Source: Algoriphagus yeomjeoni (GTDB taxonomy: Bacteria > Bacteroidota > Bacteroidia > Cytophagales > Cyclobacteriaceae). From it: a stretch of DNA of 64,000 nucleotides. The DNA lies in contig NZ_QLLK01000006.1 of assembly GCF_003259505.1 (NCBI RefSeq), positions 124,001 to 188,000 on the forward strand. The letters run 5' to 3'. Shown piece by piece: positions 26,492-35,868 of this stretch. The notes beneath the pieces are model-generated. The model worked only from the letters and a program-made list of their open reading frames with translations, was not told the origin of the DNA and did no database searches. The position numbers and the translations under genes are program-made. Numbering within the stretch: the stretch's first letter is position 1; the number at the start of each line of letters is the position of its first letter.

Positions 26492-29082
26492 TCCTGTACT
26501 TAATCAAATCCATAGCCTGCTTACTTATTTTACTATTGGTGCACCGGTTGCTTTTGCAGCGGGAAGTACTACATAGGTTCAATCGGTTTTTTCTGCTCTT
26601 TTCGGTAGTAGCATCTTTTCTGATACCACTTTATACCATTGAGGTTCCTGCGGAAATAGCAATTGTTCCAGCTGAAGAAAATTCTGAGCCAATTTACGCT
26701 GAAGCGGGCTCATCCGACATGATTTCTGAGCCTGTTTACTCTGAAGAGGTAAGTCAGGGATTCAATCAGGAACAGGTATTTGAAGCAGTGGCAGAATCCC
26801 AGTTCAACTGGCCATACCTTCTATTAGGGCTTTATGGCCTGATTTCCCTTGTTTTCTTGTATCGATTTGGTCGAAATATCAAGGTTTTGGTCAATCAGAT
26901 TCAACAAAATATTAAGATCAATTACCGTGGGCAGACGTTGGTTTTACTTAAAGAAGAATCTTTGCCCTATTCATTTCTCAAGTACATTTTCGTGTCAGAA
27001 TCAGATCTGGAAAATGGGAAGTTTACAGATGCGGTTTTCGATCACGAACGCACGCACATCGAGGAAAAGCACAGCTGGGATATTTTGTTTATTGAGGCGT
27101 TAATGGTGCCGCTTTGGTTTCATCCTGGATTGTATTGGGCAAAAGCAACAATCAAACTCAATCACGAATTTATCGCTGATGAAGTCGCTTTGCGAAGCAC
27201 TCCGCTGGAGAAATATGAATCGCAGCTTCTCTCTATGATGCTCTCCGAGCAAAAATATGGATTGGCAAGCAGCTTGAATTTTTCATTAACCAAAAAACGA
27301 TTTGAAATGATGAAGAGAAAGTCAAAGAATTTAAATAATTGGATCAAAGTGATTGCTTTGGTTCCGGTTTTGGGTGCGTTAGTTTACTTTTTCTCTGAGA
27401 GAGTTGCTGCTCAGGCCGATAATACTACAAATGAAAGTGAAGTGTATGTAAATACTGCAAATCAAAAATATCTCGAGCCTATGGATTTTGATTTGACTTT
27501 TACGCTGAAGCCAGGTGCAGTAATTCTATATGAAAATGAGAATTATGACTTGGACGCTGTTAAGGAGTTGATAAGCGAGACTAAAAAATCCCTAAATGCA
27601 ATAAAGATTAATTTGATCACTGAATCAGAACTTTCTATGGGAGACTTGAGTGATTTTCAAGCAGTCCTCAGAGACTTGGATATTCGGCGAGTTCATTACG
27701 TTGAAACCAGGACGAAAACAAGTGAGGCTCAGGAAGAGGAGAAAGCTAAATTTTACAGCGGGATTAGATTTAGAGTAGAAAAAGTTCAAATGTATTATAT
27801 AACTAAAAATTACTCGGAACTCACAGATAAAGAGCGGTCTATGTTATTATCACCTTCCAGCGAGGATGATAAGGGAAATAAAGATTCTATAATTCCACAT
27901 ATCTATTTTACTCCTGATGTTGATTCTAACCTATCCTATAATTCATTTAATGAGGCCTATGTAGAAGAAGTGACAAGGCTGAAAAATGGAAAAGGATATA
28001 TTACGATTTCTCCTACTGCAATTTATTTAGTGGATATTTCTAAATATGCTAATCCAGTGGAGTACTTTTCTCAAAAGTTTGCGGAATATGAAAGTTTGAG
28101 AAGCGGCGAACCTCATTACCTAAATAGATCCCGAGAAGATCAGGCAATATTGGAAGCGTTGTATTTTGAATTAGATGCGATGTATTATCAGTTTAGCGAT
28201 AAAATGAGATCACAAGTACTGTCACTTCTGGGTTTTCCAGGAGTCAATCCTTTGTATATACCTATTTATCCTTATACAAAGCTAGTTAAGGATGGAGAAA
28301 TACATTATTATAAAGATAGAAGTCAACTGAAGGACGTTGACCCAGAGTTAATACCACCTCTACTACCACCACCACCACTAGATTGGAAAACTAAATATCC
28401 ACCTAAAAATTCTGCTCCTGACAAACAAAGTAATGACCCTGTCGCCGAACAGAAAGAAGAAATTTCAAGCAAATGGCCTCCGGGAGTAAAAGCAGCTCAG
28501 ATAAAGAATGATCTTCAAGCTTACATAGATGCCTACGCAGCCTACGAAAAGCTTCGAAAGCAAGCTCCGCACTTTGTACAAAGAAGCGAAGCTGAGCAAG
28601 AGAAGTTAACTGACATGCATTCTGAACTCAGAAGCATGTACTTCCAGGTTGCATTCCATGACAAGCCAAAAGTCAGGCGCGCAGTGGTACCTTATGTTCC
28701 TTACATTAAGTTGACATCCAAAGGCGAAGTTTACTACAAAAAGGCAAAAGATCTAACTGCTGAAGAGCGTAGTATATTGGGGCCACCACCTCCTCCACCT
28801 GCCCCTGCAGAACTTTTAGAGTCCTACAAAAAGGTCTCTTACAAATATGAATTGATGCGTAATAAAGGTAGAAACGATGCTTCCTTATCCATGGAGGAGC
28901 GAAATACTTTGTTTCAAATGTACAATGAGCTTCAAATTATATTCCTGAATATGGGGGCTCCTGAGCGCCGACAAGTCAAAATGGTCAATTTCCCCTACTA
29001 CCGCGTAGAGGAAAATGGAAAGAATGTATTCAAAGCAGTATCTGAGCTAAGTCCAGAACAAAGAGCCTTGAACAACTGCTAA
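26488..29082 (+). CDS. M56-family (BlaR1-like) sensor protease with repeated C-terminal domain
   Basis: An 864-residue membrane protein. Early helices (2-20 and 30-50), one near 110-130 and one near 290-305 anchor a cytoplasmic zinc-protease domain with HERTHIEEKH (HExxH) near residue 190 and the downstream Glu in NHEFIADEVAL. After the last helix the extracytoplasmic part (about 310-864) has no penicillin-binding domain as in BlaR1. It contains three related units (about 525-637, 675-773, 774-864). Each has a Tyr/Leu-rich helix pair (YESLR..PHY..R / MYYQ), then YPYxKL..GE.YYK, and the first two end in a proline string (LLPPPPL, PPPPPPAP). A lone unit tail lies near 430. The architecture implies a different ligand. 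It is coupled to blaI by a 4-base overlap. Confidence 0.88.
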   Translation: MILYLIKSIACLLILLLVHRLLLQREVLHRFNRFFLLFSVVASFLIPLYTIEVPAEIAIVPAEENSEPIYAEAGSSDMISEPVYSEEVSQGFNQEQVFEAVAESQFNWPYLLLGLYGLISLVFLYRFGRNIKVLVNQIQQNIKINYRGQTLVLLKEESLPYSFLKYIFVSESDLENGKFTDAVFDHERTHIEEKHSWDILFIEALMVPLWFHPGLYWAKATIKLNHEFIADEVALRSTPLEKYESQLLSMMLSEQKYGLASSLNFSLTKKRFEMMKRKSKNLNNWIKVIALVPVLGALVYFFSERVAAQADNTTNESEVYVNTANQKYLEPMDFDLTFTLKPGAVILYENENYDLDAVKELISETKKSLNAIKINLITESELSMGDLSDFQAVLRDLDIRRVHYVETRTKTSEAQEEEKAKFYSGIRFRVEKVQMYYITKNYSELTDKERSMLLSPSSEDDKGNKDSIIPHIYFTPDVDSNLSYNSFNEAYVEEVTRLKNGKGYITISPTAIYLVDISKYANPVEYFSQKFAEYESLRSGEPHYLNRSREDQAILEALYFELDAMYYQFSDKMRSQVLSLLGFPGVNPLYIPIYPYTKLVKDGEIHYYKDRSQLKDVDPELIPPLLPPPPLDWKTKYPPKNSAPDKQSNDPVAEQKEEISSKWPPGVKAAQIKNDLQAYIDAYAAYEKLRKQAPHFVQRSEAEQEKLTDMHSELRSMYFQVAFHDKPKVRRAVVPYVPYIKLTSKGEVYYKKAKDLTAEERSILGPPPPPPAPAELLESYKKVSYKYELMRNKGRNDASLSMEERNTLFQMYNELQIIFLNMGAPERRQVKMVNFPYYRVEENGKNVFKAVSELSPEQRALNNC

Positions 29083-29096
29083 TTTTATTCATAAAA

Positions 29097-30212
29097 TCAT
29101 GAAAATGACTGAGTCAGGATAAAATCTGGTTCAGTCATTTTTGTTTCTGGGAGAATTTGGCTGAATGTTTTTGGCCAAGTGCTTACCCAATCTTGGAAAG
29201 TTTTCTCCGATATTTCTCGCGATTGAATGGCATGCTCAAGCTTGGCGAAATCAAAATTCTCTGAGGCAATTCCCGCTCCAGAATAAACTGTGTCCAGTGC
29301 ATTACAAGCTTGCTCATACTGACCTTTCACAGGGATCACCATCACTGGCTTTTCTAGATACATCGCTTCGCAGATGGATTCGAATCCTGCAGTGCTTACG
29401 AGTCCCTTGCAAGCAGCCATATCTTTGAGGAATTTCTGGTCATGTACCTTATGAAAGCTCAAATTTGGCAGTGGCTGCTCAGTTTCATTCGCGTCTCTTT
29501 TATCCCAATAGGCTCGGATTTTTAATTTTGGATTTGCTTTCGCGAAGGCAATAACTTCTTCTCCATACCCAGAATTGACCATGTAAGTGAGAAAGAAGTC
29601 ACCTGGAGTTGGAGTCAGTCTTTTGACTTCCTCGCGGAGCAAAGGTGGAACTACGGTGATTTTTTCGGTAGAATCCAATTCATAGAATGAGAGTGCAAGT
29701 TTTTCTGTTGCCCCGAAAGCAGTCATTGTGGTGTTGAGCTTGAAGAAGAATTTGTTTAAACCTTTGGCTTGGGCAAATTGAAACGCAGGATGATAAATCA
29801 AATACTGATGGCCAATAGCCCAATATTGCGCTTCTGGTCTAAAAACCCCATTGTAAAGTCCGCCTAGTAAATCATAAAAATTCAGGATGATATCAGGTTG
29901 CTCAGCTTGCACCACCGCATCAATTTCCTTTAGGCTTCGCCAAAAAGTAGAAGCTTTAGCAAGATTTTGAAGGATTGTCTTTCCTATCAAAATCTTCTTT
30001 TCTGCTTTATCGCAGGCAAAATTTGGGCTTTCTACCAAATGAATGGGAGCTGAGATTTCTCTGGAGAAAAACTCTGGAAGTGCTCTGCGTTTGCTTTTTC
30101 CGACAATTACTCCTATTAATTCATGCCCTTGTTTTTTGAGCATTTTGGAAAAAGCAATGGCTTGAGTCATATGACCTCTGCCTTCACCTTGGACTATAAA
30201 GACAAACTTCAT
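29097..30212 (-). CDS. MurG/GT28-like glycosyltransferase family protein
   Basis: A 371-residue GT-B-fold protein. The N-terminal loop GEGRGHMTQA matches the donor/acceptor loop of UDP-sugar transferases. The C-terminal half has STAGFESICEAMYLEKPVMVIPV..QYEQ, the nucleotide-sugar-binding pattern seen in MurG-like and UDP-glucuronosyl-type enzymes. No signal or membrane span is visible. Acceptor and donor are unknown. The start overlaps the phosphoesterase stop by 4 bases (ATGA), suggesting one pathway, probably a lipid-linked or surface glycan. It converges with the M56 gene, with 14 bases between stops. Confidence 0.78.
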   Translation of the reverse strand: MKFVFIVQGEGRGHMTQAIAFSKMLKKQGHELIGVIVGKSKRRALPEFFSREISAPIHLVESPNFACDKAEKKILIGKTILQNLAKASTFWRSLKEIDAVVQAEQPDIILNFYDLLGGLYNGVFRPEAQYWAIGHQYLIYHPAFQFAQAKGLNKFFFKLNTTMTAFGATEKLALSFYELDSTEKITVVPPLLREEVKRLTPTPGDFFLTYMVNSGYGEEVIAFAKANPKLKIRAYWDKRDANETEQPLPNLSFHKVHDQKFLKDMAACKGLVSTAGFESICEAMYLEKPVMVIPVKGQYEQACNALDTVYSGAGIASENFDFAKLEHAIQSREISEKTFQDWVSTWPKTFSQILPETKMTEPDFILTQSFS

Positions 30213-31084
30213 TGAATAGACGTAAATGCTGGTGGCTCTAGGTCATCCTTTCTACCTTCAAAAGAAACTTCACGAAAAGGCATCTCAATAGAATCAGGTC
30301 TACCAATGAAGAATTGGTTTAGGCTGTCGTCAGCAGCTTCTTTAAAGTTGATTTCATTGTAATAGATCAACTGCCAATTTCCTTCGTGATCTTCCGCCAG
30401 AGCACTCATCGTCTCCACCCAGTCACCAGAGTTCAGATACTGAATTCCGTCGATTTCCCGGTTTTCAGCTTTGTGAATATGTCCGCAGATAATTCCGTCA
30501 CAGCCTTTTGCCTTGGCCATTTTCGCCAACTCTTCCTCGTATTGATCTATGTAAGAAACGGCCGACTTTACTTTTCCTTTTACATATTGAGAGAGGGAAA
30601 AATAGGGAAGTCCTCGCTTGATTCGGTAATGATTGACCACACTATTCAGCCACAACAGAAAAGTATAGCCAATATCTCCCAAGTAGGCTATCCAGCGCAG
30701 ATTCGTGGTGATGCTATCAAACACATCACCGTGAGTGATGAAGTATTTTTTGCCATGGCTTTCGTAGATCATGTCTTTCTGTATAGAAAGATTGCCCATC
30801 TGAAAGGGTAGAATCTGATCCAGAAAATCGTCGTGATTTCCACGGAGGTAATAGACCTTGGTGCTATGGTTCTCAATCATTTTGAGGATTCTGTTGAAAA
30901 AGCGGGTGTGCTTTCTTTTCCAGGAACCTGATTTTTTGAGTTGCCAGCCGTCGATGATATCTCCATTGAGAATGAGGTTTTCGCAGTTATACTGCTTGAG
31001 GAATCGGGCGATTTCCTTGGCTTTCGAACCTTTAGTGCCCAGATGTACGTCAGAGACGACGATTGTTTTGAATTGGGTTTTCAC
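30209..31084 (-). CDS. Calcineurin-like metallophosphoesterase, LpxH-like
   Basis: A 291-residue phosphoesterase with all metal motifs in order: DVHLG, GDIIDGW, GNHDD, THGDVFD and GHIH. The pattern YLRGNHDDF and the C-terminal HIHKAE..EIDGIQYLNSGDWVE place it with UDP-2,3-diacylglucosamine diphosphatase (LpxH)-like enzymes of the group often annotated as such in Bacteroidota. It is longer than E. coli LpxH (240), so the lipid A role is not assured. It is the first gene of a two-gene unit with the glycosyltransferase. It may act on a nucleotide-linked lipid intermediate. Confidence 0.82.
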   Translation of the reverse strand: MKTQFKTIVVSDVHLGTKGSKAKEIARFLKQYNCENLILNGDIIDGWQLKKSGSWKRKHTRFFNRILKMIENHSTKVYYLRGNHDDFLDQILPFQMGNLSIQKDMIYESHGKKYFITHGDVFDSITTNLRWIAYLGDIGYTFLLWLNSVVNHYRIKRGLPYFSLSQYVKGKVKSAVSYIDQYEEELAKMAKAKGCDGIICGHIHKAENREIDGIQYLNSGDWVETMSALAEDHEGNWQLIYYNEINFKEAADDSLNQFFIGRPDSIEMPFREVSFEGRKDDLEPPAFTSIQ

Positions 31085-31348
31085 TCTATTGGTTTTGGTT
31101 GAAAGGTATAACCTCTACTTGAACTCAGTGTCAGTGCATTATTAAAAAAATAGTAAGATTACGTAGGTTTTGCTTTCTAATGTAATCTCAGTGTTAAAAA
31201 CATATTAAAAAGTATGTTCTATCGGCAGGATTTAGAGGGCAGGGTCAAATGCCCGTATAAATGAAAGAATTCACACGGGATTTTTATACTAGTGGTTCTG
31301 CTAGTAGGAAAAGTTTGATTTAGATTCGTTTTCCCAAATAGAACAACT

Positions 31349-33826
31349 ATGAAGCACACTTTACTCGCATTTGCGTTCATTTTACTTTTCCAGAATAGCT
31401 ACTCGCAGGAGCAGGTTTACTCGGGAAATTATGAGCTTGCAGCTAGATTCTCTCCTGAGAAAATGAAAAAACTGGTTTTCTCCACCCGAGTTGACCCACA
31501 TTGGCTTAAGAAATCAGATCGTTTTTGGTATGAGTTCGAGACCAGTAATGGCAAAAATTGGTACATCGTGGATCCGGTGAGAAAAACCAAAAGTCAACTT
31601 TTTGATACCAATAAATTGGCAATGGAGATTATGAAAATCACCAAAGATCCAGTGGATGGCCAGCATTTGAAGTTGGACGATCTAAAGTTTTTGGAAGATG
31701 AAAACACTATCAAATTCAAAGTAAAAGGCACGGAAGATGTGCTGAAAAAGGATTGGGCTGAGATCAAAGAAAAGAACAAAAGCGCTAAGGACTCGATGGA
31801 GAAAAAGACCTTTGTTTTCAATTATAACATCAGCAATCAGCAGTTGACTGAAATCACTGATGCTCCAAAAGATCCAGAACGCATGTCATGGGCAAACATC
31901 GCTCCTGATTCTTCCAAGGTTCTTTTTGCGAAGCAGAATAATCTCTACTGGATGGATAAGGAGAACTTTCTGAAAGCTGTGAAAGATGAAAAAGACAGCA
32001 CCATCGTGGAGCATCAGTTGACTGAGGATGGTGAGGAAAACTTCGAATATGGCTCAAGTGGCAGAGGTGAGGATAACGAGGAAACAGAGAAGAATAAAGA
32101 TAAGAGAAAGCGTGCAGGAGCTTACTGGAGCACTGACTCAAAGCAATTTGTGATGACTAGAACTGATCAGCGCAAAGTGAAAGATCTTTGGGTGATACAC
32201 AGCACTAAGAATCCCCGTCCAACGCTTGAGACTTATAAATATGCTATGCCTGGCGAAAAGGAACAGCCGATTACTTATTTACTGCATTATTCATTTGACA
32301 CTGAAGAACTATCAAGCCTCCCTGTCGGGACTTTTAAAGATCAAACATTGAATGTCTATAATTCCAATTCTCTGGAAAGTTCCAGGGATGATGATTTCCG
32401 CCCAGTGACTTGGCTCGGCGATCTGGATGAATTTTATTACGCTGTGACTTCTAGAGATCTGAAAAAAGTAGATATCTGTAGATGGAATCTTGCGACCAAT
32501 GAAAAAGAAGTCGTGATTGAAGAGCGGAGCAATAGCTACATCGATTTTTTGAAGCCTGAGATAGTTGGGGATGAAATCATCTGGTGGTCTGAGCGAGACG
32601 GCTGGGGACATTTCTACCTTTATGGAAAAGACGGGACTTTGAAGCGTCAATTGACTTCTGGAGCATTTCATACCGACAGAGTTGCACGGGTGGATGAGAA
32701 AGGCCGGAAATTATATTTCGTAGCAAATGGTCGGGAAGCAGGAGAGGATCCTTATTACGAGCATTTGTATAGTGTGAGCTTGGATGGAGGCGCTATTTCA
32801 TTGCTGAATTCTGGGGATTTCAACCACTCTGCGGAGATCAATGACAATGCGACTTTCTTTGTGAATAACTATTCCAGAGTGAATACTACGCCAGTTGCCA
32901 TTTTGAAAGACAAAGCAGGAAACAAAATAATGGATTTGGAGACAGTTGATCTTTCCAATCTTATGGCCACTGGGTATCAATTCCCTGAGCCATTTACCTT
33001 CAAAGCTGACGATGGAATCACAGATCTTTATGGTGTGATGTACAAGCCTTTTGATTTTGACTCTACGCGCAAGTACCCGATCATCGAGTATGTCTATCCT
33101 GGTCCACAGACAGAAGCAGTTGACAAGGCTTTTTCTGCAAGATTAGACCGAACGGATCGACTGGCTCAGTTTGGCTTTGTAGTGATTACGCTTGGAAATA
33201 GAGGCGGTCACCCAGGTCGCTCCAAGTGGTATCATAACTATGGCTATGGAGATCTAAGGGATTATGGCTTGGCTGATAAAAAAGCTGCGGTAGAGCAATT
33301 AGCAGATCGATACGATTTCATAGATAAGTCTAAAGTGGGGATCCATGGGCATTCAGGTGGAGGATTTATGTCCACAGCTGCAATGTTGGTTTATCCTGAT
33401 TTTTTCAAAGTGGCTGTTTCCTCAGCGGGAAATCATGACAACAGCGTTTACAACCGCTGGTGGTCCGAAAAGCATCACGGAGTAAAAGAGCAGATCAATG
33501 CCAAAGGTGATACGACGTTCATCTATCAGATTGATAAGAATCCAGACTTAGCGAAGAACTTAAAAGGCCGCTTAATGCTTTCACACGGAAGTACCGATAA
33601 TAATGTGCATCCTGCAAATACCACTAGAATGGCCAGCGCGCTAATCAAAGCTGGAAAGCGATTTGAGTTGGTTGTACTGCCAGATCAAAGACATGGCTAT
33701 GGAGACATGACGGAGTATTTCTTCTGGAAAATGGGAGACTACTTTGTGCAGCACCTACTAGGAGATAATACTCCTCCGCCGGTGGATATGGTAGAAATGC
33801 AGCGAGAAAAGCCACTGACGAAGTAG
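31349..33826 (+). CDS. S9 family prolyl oligopeptidase / DPP-IV-like peptidase, secreted
   Basis: An 825-residue exported serine peptidase that would trim peptides after proline or similar residues. It has a signal peptide (residues 1-19, ending NSYSQ), then a DPP-IV-type beta-propeller (about 80-520) and an alpha/beta-hydrolase domain (540-800). The nucleophile lies in GHSGGG at about Ser669, the Asp in HGSTDNNVHP and the His in RHGYGD. DPP-IV enzymes usually have GWSYGG at the nucleophile, so the elbow is atypical but functional in form. The propeller has a highly charged insert (EENFEYGSSGRGEDNEETEK). It is monocistronic and followed by two hairpins. Confidence 0.9.
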   Translation: MKHTLLAFAFILLFQNSYSQEQVYSGNYELAARFSPEKMKKLVFSTRVDPHWLKKSDRFWYEFETSNGKNWYIVDPVRKTKSQLFDTNKLAMEIMKITKDPVDGQHLKLDDLKFLEDENTIKFKVKGTEDVLKKDWAEIKEKNKSAKDSMEKKTFVFNYNISNQQLTEITDAPKDPERMSWANIAPDSSKVLFAKQNNLYWMDKENFLKAVKDEKDSTIVEHQLTEDGEENFEYGSSGRGEDNEETEKNKDKRKRAGAYWSTDSKQFVMTRTDQRKVKDLWVIHSTKNPRPTLETYKYAMPGEKEQPITYLLHYSFDTEELSSLPVGTFKDQTLNVYNSNSLESSRDDDFRPVTWLGDLDEFYYAVTSRDLKKVDICRWNLATNEKEVVIEERSNSYIDFLKPEIVGDEIIWWSERDGWGHFYLYGKDGTLKRQLTSGAFHTDRVARVDEKGRKLYFVANGREAGEDPYYEHLYSVSLDGGAISLLNSGDFNHSAEINDNATFFVNNYSRVNTTPVAILKDKAGNKIMDLETVDLSNLMATGYQFPEPFTFKADDGITDLYGVMYKPFDFDSTRKYPIIEYVYPGPQTEAVDKAFSARLDRTDRLAQFGFVVITLGNRGGHPGRSKWYHNYGYGDLRDYGLADKKAAVEQLADRYDFIDKSKVGIHGHSGGGFMSTAAMLVYPDFFKVAVSSAGNHDNSVYNRWWSEKHHGVKEQINAKGDTTFIYQIDKNPDLAKNLKGRLMLSHGSTDNNVHPANTTRMASALIKAGKRFELVVLPDQRHGYGDMTEYFFWKMGDYFVQHLLGDNTPPPVDMVEMQREKPLTK

Positions 33827-33835
33827 CAAATTTGT

Positions 33836-33855
33836 GGTTTGTGGAGACACAAACC
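33836..33855. repeat. GGTTTGTG-GAGA-CACAAACC hairpin
   Basis: A perfect 8-bp stem with a GAGA loop, 10 bases after the S9 peptidase stop, with no T-run. It resembles a dispersed Bacteroidota intergenic hairpin more than a terminator. Confidence 0.5.
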
Positions 33856-33885
33856 GCGGCTGTAGATTTAAGATTTGAGATTGAG

Positions 33886-33915
33886 GCCCGATTCTGAGAA
33901 GAGTCGGGCTTTTTC
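33886..33915 (+). terminator. Terminator of the S9 peptidase gene
   Basis: A 10-bp stem (GCCCGATTCT with AGAGTCGGGC, one G-T pair) closes a GAGA loop and is followed by T6. Confidence 0.8.
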
Positions 33916-34050
33916 GTGTTCAATATTGGGAGAAATAACTCACAGAAATATTTCTTCTTACTGTTCTGGAGATTTATTTCTTGAAGTTCAACTGGCAGTT
34001 TTTATCTTGTCGGATCAAGTCGAAATCATATGCAGGAGACTCCAAATCAC

Positions 34051-34701
34051 ATGAGCAATTCAACTACACTTTTTTGGGATAAGTTTAACAGTGCACCAAT
34101 TGTAGGAATTATCAGAGGCCAATCTCTTGAATCTGTTTTGAAGATTGCAGAGGCGTATGAGTCCGCTGGACTTACTACGCTTGAGATCACAATGAATACT
34201 GCTGGTGCAGCTGAGATGATTTCTACTTTGCGGAGTAAATTCCCTGAACTGAATATCGGAGCTGGGACAGTATGTAACCTTTCCGAGCTTAGAGAAGCGA
34301 TTGATGCTGGTGCGCAGTTTATCGTGACACCTATCATAGATGAGACGGTGATAGAACATGCAGTTGACGAGAATATCCCGATTTTCCCAGGAGCTTTTTC
34401 ACCTACGGAGATTTACAAAGCCTGGTCTTTGGGGGCCTCTGCCGTGAAGGTTTTTCCAGCCACAAACCTTGGAGTGGAGTTCATCAAAGATGTGCTTGGA
34501 CCATTGGATCAAGTCAAATTGCTTCCCACAGGCGGAGTATCTAGATCCAATATCAAATCATTTTTTGAGGCAGGAGCTATCGGAGTGGGAATGGGGAGTT
34601 CGCTGATTGATAAAAAGCTGGTGGAAGCAGGAGACTTTGAAGGATTGAAAAAACACTTCATAAGTGTAAAAGCGGAGATACAGAACTTTGTAAAAGGCTA
34701 A
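34051..34701 (+). CDS. eda: KDPG/KHG aldolase (2-dehydro-3-deoxy-phosphogluconate aldolase)
   Basis: Cleaves KDPG to pyruvate and glyceraldehyde-3-phosphate, the last Entner-Doudoroff step. It is a TIM barrel of 216 residues from the ATG at 34051. Counting from there the base Glu is residue 45 (LEITMN) and the Schiff-base Lys is residue 133 (AVKVFPA), the same numbers as in E. coli Eda, which supports this start over the ATG at 34030. PGAFSPTE replaces the usual PGxxTPTE. Family identity is strong. Some Bacteroidota homologues act on related keto-deoxy sugar acids. Dehydratase Edd is not in the window; gluconokinase is 4 kb away. Confidence 0.9.
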   Translation: MSNSTTLFWDKFNSAPIVGIIRGQSLESVLKIAEAYESAGLTTLEITMNTAGAAEMISTLRSKFPELNIGAGTVCNLSELREAIDAGAQFIVTPIIDETVIEHAVDENIPIFPGAFSPTEIYKAWSLGASAVKVFPATNLGVEFIKDVLGPLDQVKLLPTGGVSRSNIKSFFEAGAIGVGMGSSLIDKKLVEAGDFEGLKKHFISVKAEIQNFVKG

Positions 34702-34768
34702 GAAATTTTCAAAAATCAATTATCAAATTCAATGGCCAAGGAGGCTGAAAGGTAGTTTTGGGTATTTT

Positions 34769-34846
34769 TTACCACTAAGTGACAAGGTTTATAAAGGGTT
34801 AGACCTATAAGTTGTGGGCTCTGCGTCACCCTCCGCGGTTAAAAAC
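34769..34846. repeat. Dispersed intergenic repeat, CACTAAG ... CTCTGCGTCACCCTCCGCGG form
   Basis: The left part reads ccactaagtgacaaggtttataaaggg. The right part, ctctgcgtcaccctccgcgg, is the complementary orientation, so the block is an inverted pair of the family seen at 1552 and 43238. Confidence 0.5.
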
Positions 34847-34853
34847 ATCTAAT

Positions 34854-34886
34854 CAAAAAAAAAGTGGCCTTTGATAAAAGCCACCT
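34854..34886 (-). terminator. Terminator of the nagB-ROK unit
   Basis: On the minus strand GGTGGCTTTT pairs with AAAGGCCAC (one wobble) across a short loop, then T9. It lies about 27 bases after the ROK stop. Confidence 0.75.
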
Positions 34887-34912
34887 TTCTATTACTACAA
34901 ACCAATTTATAT

Positions 34913-35779
34913 CTAATTACTTACTACTTCGTTTTCATTTTCTAACTCTACCAAAGCCACTGCGCCGTGAATTGCTGTTTCATCCATTTCAGATAGTAAA
35001 ATCTCAAATCTTTCTATCACCGTAGGGTAATTGAAGGTTGAAATGGATTTAAAGAGAGATTCTTTGAAAAGTGGATACGTTTTTCTGATAGAACCTCCCA
35101 AGATAACTGCCTCTGGCGCTAATGCATAAAGAATATGCTTGATAAGCTCTCCTAAATGGTGGCCATATTCATCAAATGCTTTTAAGGCGACTGGATCTCC
35201 AGCTAGGGCCAATTTGGCCAAAGCTTTAGGCTTTTTATTATAAGATCTTTCAAAGAATTTCCCACTGCAATAGTGCTCAAAGTCCTTATCCAAATAGGTT
35301 GAGCTACACCATTCACCAGCGGCAGAGTTTACTCCACTGTACAGGTGGCCGTTAATGACAATGCCTCCACCGATACCCGTTCCGAGCGTGAGACCTACTA
35401 AATGGTTAAACCTTTGGCCTACGCCAAACTTATGGACACCTGAGGCAAAGCAATTTGCATCATTATTAATGAAGACAGGTTTTCCAAAACGATTGGTTAG
35501 AAACTTCTTTAATTCTACATGCTGAAAAGCAGGAATATTTGATAGCCCCAATACTATGCCTTCTCGTACATCGACTAACCCGGGAATTCCAATGCCAATA
35601 CCTACTAGGTCATATACCAAATAGGTTTCAATGAATTCCGCAATGGATTCAAGGATATACTCTTTACTTTCTTTTGCAGGTGTAGCAATGGATCGGATAT
35701 CTTCTAGATGTCCGTTAATTAGCACACCACCTTTGATCCCGGTGCCTCCAATATCTAATCCCAAAATGGCTTTTTCCAT
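34913..35779 (-). CDS. ROK-family sugar kinase without the usual zinc motif
   Basis: Probable ATP-dependent kinase of glucose or an N-acetylated hexosamine. It has 288 residues with the ASKHA fold. The phosphate loop is LDIGGTGIKGG at 6-16, the catalytic Asp lies in INNDANCFA, and the adenosine loops are LTLGTGIGGGI and LGGSIRK. Typical ROK kinases have a GExGH motif followed by CxCGxxGC for zinc. Here the region reads AAGEWCSSTYLD and EHYCSGKFF, so the His and three Cys are absent. It lies 89 bases downstream of the nagB fusion on the same strand, which suggests an amino-sugar substrate. Confidence 0.82.
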   Translation of the reverse strand: MEKAILGLDIGGTGIKGGVLINGHLEDIRSIATPAKESKEYILESIAEFIETYLVYDLVGIGIGIPGLVDVREGIVLGLSNIPAFQHVELKKFLTNRFGKPVFINNDANCFASGVHKFGVGQRFNHLVGLTLGTGIGGGIVINGHLYSGVNSAAGEWCSSTYLDKDFEHYCSGKFFERSYNKKPKALAKLALAGDPVALKAFDEYGHHLGELIKHILYALAPEAVILGGSIRKTYPLFKESLFKSISTFNYPTVIERFEILLSEMDETAIHGAVALVELENENEVVSN

Positions 35780-35868
35780 TCGCTACAATTAATAAGGTTG
35801 ATAGGTTTTATAGAAAAGCTGTGACTATTATGGCTAATAAACAGCCGCAGCTTTCGCGGTACTTGCAA

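Noticed and set aside
31085-31348. Promoter or operator for the S9 peptidase gene
   Set aside because: ACTAG/CTAGT and TTTG words occur, but no pair with correct spacing was found.
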